A stretch of DNA of 64,000 nt from Certhia americana (lineage: Eukaryota > Chordata > Aves > Passeriformes > Certhiidae). The stretch lies in assembly GCA_018697195.1 (NCBI GenBank), contig CM031870.1:1608000-1671999 (forward strand), written 5' to 3'. The position numbers were made by a program, and so were the translations under genes. This document shows, piece by piece, positions 57,527-64,000 of this stretch. Position 1 is the stretch's first letter. Every line of letters begins with the position of its first letter. The notes under the pieces are model-generated. The model searched no databases. It was not told where the DNA came from and was given only the letters and a program-made list of their open reading frames with translations.

Positions 57527-59533
57527 ATAAAAGATCTATAGGAAGATGAACTCTACCCAAAACCACCCCTTGGCTTTATTTCTGCCCACAGGGTTGTGTC
57601 TAACAGGGTGATGGCACTGCCAGAGCAGTAGGGCTGGTTCCAGGTTTTCTGGACGAGGGGACATTCCCAAACCTGGAGGTAAATCCCCACATAGAACCAC
57701 AACTGGGAAACTGCAAACCCCAAACTCCATTTCTAAGCAGCTGGATGCCAAACAACCCAGTGTTTATTGCAGTGCTCCTCATTTGCCTCAGGTTTATAGA
57801 AGTACATTCAAAAATAAAAGCTCTGTGTATCTCAGCTAGACACAGACAGGCTTGAACGACGAACGGGACGATCCATCGGCGATGGAGTCACCTCCCAGTC
57901 CTGAGTGTGGGAGCAAACAGTCCAGCTACCAGCTCAGGATCTCTGTGCTGGACTGGAGCCTCAGGCATGAGAAACTCCAGCTCTGCTTTCAAGTATATTT
58001 GGTGTGAACCCACATGGTCTCTCTGCCATCACATCTCACCACGGGGAAAAGTCCTGCTGGCCCCAGAGAGCCACATCCCTCGGGTCTGCCCCAGCCTCGG
58101 GGGAAGATGACAGGTTTGGGCAGCTGCTGGAGCGATGTACCAGCTTGTTTTGGCTCAGTGAGCAGGGAGAAGGCTCTGGGGAGCTCAGGCAGCTCATATT
58201 TACACAGTACCTTTAGAAAAAAAACAGCTTGGGCCCCGTGAAATCACCCCGGCTGCAGAGAGAGGCCAACAGCCAATGGAGGTCTGGTGGAGCCGAGGGG
58301 TTCCTGGTGTTCAGCAGCTGCAGCAGCTGCCCATGGTGCTCCAATGCTGTCCCAGTTCCCAGCCTGCAACCCTTCCAGCCAAGGCAGCTATTGGGCAGGA
58401 GGCTGCACCTCAGGAAGCTGCACATCCCAAACAGACCCCTCCAAACTGAACCCACCACCCAGAGAAGCACACAGTGGTTTAAACAAGAAAGAAAAATGAA
58501 AAAAAAACAAAAGAGAGAAAGAAAAAAAGATGCTTGTGGTACGTAAGTCCCTGGGCCAACCATACGAACTTTGTAAACTGCCCCCATCCCTGGCCCTGCA
58601 GCACCCAGGGAAGGCACAGGTTCCAAAGCACCAACTCCAGAACCTCTCCAGGTCCTGGATACAGGAGGGGTCTGGCTGCCACTGCTGAATTACATTATTT
58701 GTTGGTTATGTAGCTTTAAGTTCATGTACCTTCATTGATGGGGGCCCACAGGAGAGGGGAGAGGCAAACCAAAGGTGTGAGCACAGAGTGCAGGCTGGCA
58801 ACCCCCTGCCAAGCTCTGGCTACTACCTCTGACTGTGAGGTTATGTGTCCAAGTGGGGAATTTTACTGCTGCAGCCAACAAGTCCCTGGGCCAGTGGGAT
58901 CCTGGAGAACATGAGAACACACAGCAGCAGGGGCTGGTGGCCTCTGTGGTGTCAGCAGTTACACACCCAGCTCATCCCTGGGGCTTTGCCTGGGGTGGAC
59001 CAGCTCCCATTCAGGACAGCTGGGCTGGGGCTGCCAGGCAGGGAGGGGATGCCAGACTCTCCCAGCAGCTGGGATGTGTCTCTGAGGCTGGGAGGAGCAG
59101 CAGCAGCAGTTTTCTCATGCCAGACAGGTCACTGAAGTCCAAGGCTGGACTGGTGAGGGCTCAGAAAAGCAAAAATGAGACAAACAAAGGAGGAGGAGGC
59201 TGTTGGCACAGCTACGCTAAAAACACCCCTCTTGGAGCTGCCCCTTGGTCTAAACCTTTCCTTTTTGGTGGCCAACTGCAGCTTCCCAGCAGCTTGGCTG
59301 CTCCCAGAGCTCAGCAGCCCCTGCACTGTCCCCTGGCAGAGGTGGCTGGTACAGCTGTGTGTGCTGTGACCCCTTTGTACCAGCCAGGCACTGAACTCTG
59401 CAGGGGCCCAGAACCAGGGGAGAGGGGCTGGCAGCACGCTCTGTCCCCAGATATCCAAAGCTGGGACCATGGTGGAGCTGCAGAACAAACTATCCTGTGA
59501 TACAGCTCGTGGGCACCTCTCATGGGCTCCCAT

Positions 59534-59632
59534 GCTGGTTTTGGCTAGGGCAGAGTTAATTTTTTTCACAGTGGTGTGTATGGGGCTGTATTTTCTGTGA
59601 AGAAAATTAACTCTACCCTGGCTGAAACCAGC
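59534..59632. mobile_element. Palindromic LTR-like repeat fragment
   Basis: Two inverted arms of 38 bases, 59534-59571 and 59595-59632, differ at five positions and flank a 23-base spacer. Each arm starts GCTGGTTT and contains GAGTTAATTTT, which I remember as the start of a widespread avian endogenous-retrovirus LTR (ERVL-like). Head-to-head LTR ends or a small inverted-repeat transposon could both give this structure. Confidence 0.55.
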
Positions 59633-60207
59633 ACAGCTCCCCAGCTTCTAACAGCAACATTCCCCCCAACATCTTCCCTTGCAGTATGTGAGAATTGCAG
59701 ACAGCATCCTTGGATGTGCTTGTGACAGTTCTCCACCAACACAACCCCAGTGCAGGGAACCTGGACAGCACCTGCCTGCTGTCCCTGCCCTTCCAGCCAC
59801 TCTTCTCTCCAGATCCAGGCACTGCCAGTGGGAAAGACCCCCTGAGGCAGCCCCTTGGAATGAAACCTTGCAAGGACTAAACAAGCCACGGGCATGATCC
59901 CTGACTGTAACGCAGAGGGGAGGATGGAGAGCTGGTCTGTGCCATGCAGTGCACCAGGCAAGGGCAGTGACACACCGAGGGTGACCTCGTCCATCAAAAA
60001 CAGCAGGCTGGTCCTGTGTGGGGTGCAGATGCAGCACAGAAACCCCAGGAGCCAGTGGGAAATGTCCCCCAGCCAGGCTGTCAGGTCCACAGGCACAATC
60101 CTGCTGTTGATCCCTTGTGGCAGGGCTGGGCTGGGGTCTGTTTTACAAGTCCAGGTGACAGTGGCACTTCAGCTCACCCTTCTCTTCCTCTCTGAAGCCG
60201 GGACAGC

Positions 60208-60238
<31 letters not shown>
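60208..60238. repeat. (GTCT)n microsatellite
   Basis: Nearly eight uninterrupted GTCT units just downstream of NT5M. Confidence 0.95.
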
Positions 60239-60321
60239 CATCCGTGGTTCTGGCCTCCTGCAGGACTCCACAGGGACACAGGCAGGTGGCTGCAGCCCCA
60301 GGTGGCTGTGGGGGCTGGTGT

Positions 60322-61616
<1,295 letters not shown>

Positions 61617-64000
61617 CTGTGAGGAGAAAACAAGCAGTTTTCTTGCACTTCTTGCAATTTTTGCTGCATGTGCGTCCTCCTCACCCTTTGCTAGGACAGA
61701 GGATGGGACAGGGAGAACAGTGGGAGCACCAGCTCTGGTCCCCTCCTGCTCACTCCCCTTGCCTCTGTGGGTGCCTCTGCACCCACCCCATACAATTCAG
61801 ATTGGAGGTGCTCTGGAACTGGCTTGGTTTTGCCTCTGCAGCCCCAGACACAGAGGGAGCTGCACGTTCCTGTAAGGCCAAACACCAGAGATTATCCAGA
61901 TCCAAACCAAACCCATCCAAAGGGATGCATCCAGTGGATCCAGCAGACATGGCCTGGTGGCCCTGCTCTACCACAGTGCTGTTCAGGCACAGATGCTGTC
62001 TGGCCTATTTGTCTCCATGAGATCACTTAAAATAGCAGCCAGGCTTCCCTCCCAGGAGAAAGTACATTACAGGATGAACCACATGTCAGGATGAATGCAG
62101 ATGCTCTTCCTCAGTGAAGCCTGGACAAGGTCTAGCAGGCAAACAGAGCACCTCCAGGCAAGTATTTGAAACACAACATCCAGGACAGCAGCCTGGGCAC
62201 ACTGGTATGGCACAGGGAGAACAGAGAGGAGACCACAGGGAGCAAAACCTTTGGGTGAGGGCAGAGTCCAGGGGCTGCCAGTGATGGGTCCAGCATAGCT
62301 CTAAGGAACAGCAGCTCCTGCACTGCCTCAAACAGGTTAGCAGCTTGTCTGGCACCAAGGAAAGCAATTATTTTGTACAAACACCATGTCCTCAGGGACG
62401 AGAGCTGGGAAGAAGCAGAAGCAGCCCAGCCCCAGTGTTGTGATGCAGCTGAGGAGCTGCAGATGCAGAAATGCCTCCAGGCTCCAACCTAAAAGTTGGG
62501 GTCATGCAAACATTCAAACGCCAGTTGATCTGCCTCAGACTGGGCAGTAGTGGTGTTTTATTTTTAAGATATTGTCTGTAATTGCACAAAAGACACCTCA
62601 GAAATGCAGCCTGATGCAGCAGAGCACTTCAAACTGCACTGAAGTGTTTTCTTACAGCAGCACTTCCGCAGCTTTCCCTCTTCCAATTATGTCAAAAAAG
62701 CATTTTGCAATCAAGCTCGAGGAGGGAAGAACTAAGCTCACCTTGAGGAAAAGACCCACTCCACTCCCAGAGCCAGAAAAATTCCCTGTGGCACCACGAC
62801 CAGCAGATGCCCAGCAGATGGAAAAATCCCCCAGGCTGGGAATCCCACCATGTGCCAGACCATGAATCCCCATAGGAATCCTCAATCCTCATAAGGAATT
62901 TCCCTGCCTGTCCAGGGCTCTCCATCCTTCCAGGTCTGTGTGCTCGGTGCACTGCTGAACTTTCTCCCTTTCAACACCGGGACCTGCAGCTCACTGGACT
63001 CTTTGGCTCCTATTTTCTGGTCCCTGAAGCAGGTTAATGGTGCTCTCTGGTCAGAGACTGGAATGGCCTTTGTATCTGTAGCCAGAGACCAGCTCCTACT
63101 CACTTCAGCCCTGCCCTGAAACCACGGGGAAAACCAGGACTGCCCTGAGGTGGGTCTGTGCAAGTTCTGCTACTGGTTCAGCCCAAAGTTTTGGTGGTTT
63201 TACGTGATCACAGCAGACACAAGATGAGCTCACTTCATTTAACACGTCCAAAGTAGTTACAATCAAGTAAGAAAAAAATTGCTGTCACGTGTTACGCCTG
63301 CCAAACTTTGAGCAGCTGCTTTACTGCACAAATGATGCACTTTACTGCACTTCCCTTTCACCATTCCCAGTCAGAAAGGACACTTTATTCTTTCAGCTCA
63401 TCAAGTTGTTTAGGACTTTGCCCATGGGAGAGCCCTGGACCTTATTCCCACTCCTTTCCCTGCAACCATCATACTCTTAACAACAGGAACACTTTTATTT
63501 ACCATAACACATTTCAGCCAGTGCAACTGCAATCCATGGATGAGACCACAGACATCCACTGGGATGGGAAACTTGTAGAGGCATAAACCAACTCTCTGCA
63601 GCAGTCAGCCTGTTGCTGAATGATAAATTACAACATAGAGAGAGCTTCTGCTTTTAAGCTTTAATTATTAAACTGAACATAATAATTTCTGGCATGGGAG
63701 GGCTTAGGTTGTTTTAATTTTAAGTAAGCCCTCAAATGAAGCATCAATTGCCTGGTTTGTTCTGAACTGCTCTGCTGCATCCCACCCCTCACATTGCTCT
63801 TGAGAAACTAAATAATCCATCTAGGAATAATACCAATCCACATGGCCAAATCAGAGCTAGAAAACCCCAGCTATATAATCTGGGGTATTGCAAGACAGAT
63901 GTTCTGAAATAACCCCCTTTCCTTGCATCTGTCTCTGTCCAGGCATGCAGAGGAAAAGCCCACTAGGCCATCTGATCAGCCTGGTCTAGTGGAAAATGTC
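61617..64000 (-). other. NT5M: NT5M upstream intron (partial)
   Basis: I looked on the minus strand for the exon encoding the region before EKAISIW (family signature FWVSEQYG) and for the DxD motif exon. I found neither, so the 5' exons must lie beyond 64000. The stretch is non-coding; 63600-63700 is AT-rich and repeat-free. A CR1 piece starts at the window end. Confidence 0.6.
63975..64000 (+). repeat. CR1 LINE fragment cut by the window end
   Basis: TGATCAGCCTGGTCTAGTGG and AAAATGTC match the CR1 phrase that usually continues into CCTGCCCATGGCAGGG. Confidence 0.55.

Larger units (their letters stand above)
57510..60321 (-). other. NT5M: Candidate long NT5M 3' UTR / downstream flank
   Basis: On the minus strand, from the NT5M stop to stacked AATAAA signals near 57520, I see no other gene. 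The sequence at 57600-58740 reads like a 3' UTR: T-rich runs and several AATAAA. If this is the true end, the UTR would be about 2.8 kb and would contain the palindromic repeat at 59534. That it is transcribed is inference. Confidence 0.35.

Overview
This window is vertebrate nuclear DNA, most likely from a bird. It shows spliced genes with GT/AG introns, CpG-island promoters, many truncated CR1-type LINE fragments, and three runs of N marking assembly gaps. The bird call rests on the CR1 fragments and protein similarity recalled from memory; the species cannot be named.

Four protein-coding genes can be supported. The last four coding exons of PEMT lie on the + strand (289-10333). Complete RASD1 lies on the + strand (24683-25764). 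Complete MED9 lies on the - strand in two coding exons (28508-32242). The last four coding exons of NT5M lie on the - strand (60322-61616). From established knowledge, the same neighbours NT5M, MED9, RASD1 and PEMT occur in human 17p11.2, so this looks like a conserved synteny block read in the opposite direction. The genes do not form a pathway. PEMT makes phosphatidylcholine in ER membranes, RASD1 is a small GTPase, MED9 is a Mediator subunit, and NT5M is a mitochondrial deoxynucleotidase. RASD1 and MED9 are convergent, with 3' ends about 1.4 kb apart.

Layout: 1-10333 is PEMT exons in long introns holding CR1, MIR-like and (AAG)n repeats. 10334-18194 is intergenic with no recognisable gene. 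18195-21721 and 21868-25497 are two copies of the same RASD1 upstream region plus gene, separated by 146 N. The first copy is riddled with small indels and stops in the middle of RASD1 at the gap. The second starts at the gap and carries intact RASD1. This is best explained as two overlapping contig ends that were never merged. Upstream of RASD1 lie a long (CCCATT)n array, a GC-rich 45-50 bp minisatellite and a TATA promoter. 26550-27950 is a short intergenic stretch. 27950-32242 is MED9, whose promoter is flanked by two unrelated minisatellites, one of them broken by a gap. 33500-57500 is about 24 kb with only repeats and a few regulatory-looking patches. 57500-60321 may be NT5M 3' UTR. 61617-64000 is NT5M intron; the first NT5M exons, including the catalytic DxD motif, are not visible.

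I see no new multi-gene system. The items most worth a second look are the false RASD1 duplication, substitutions in both reported SAM-binding motifs of this PEMT, the telomere-like G-rich array upstream of RASD1, and a palindromic LTR-like element at 59534-59632.
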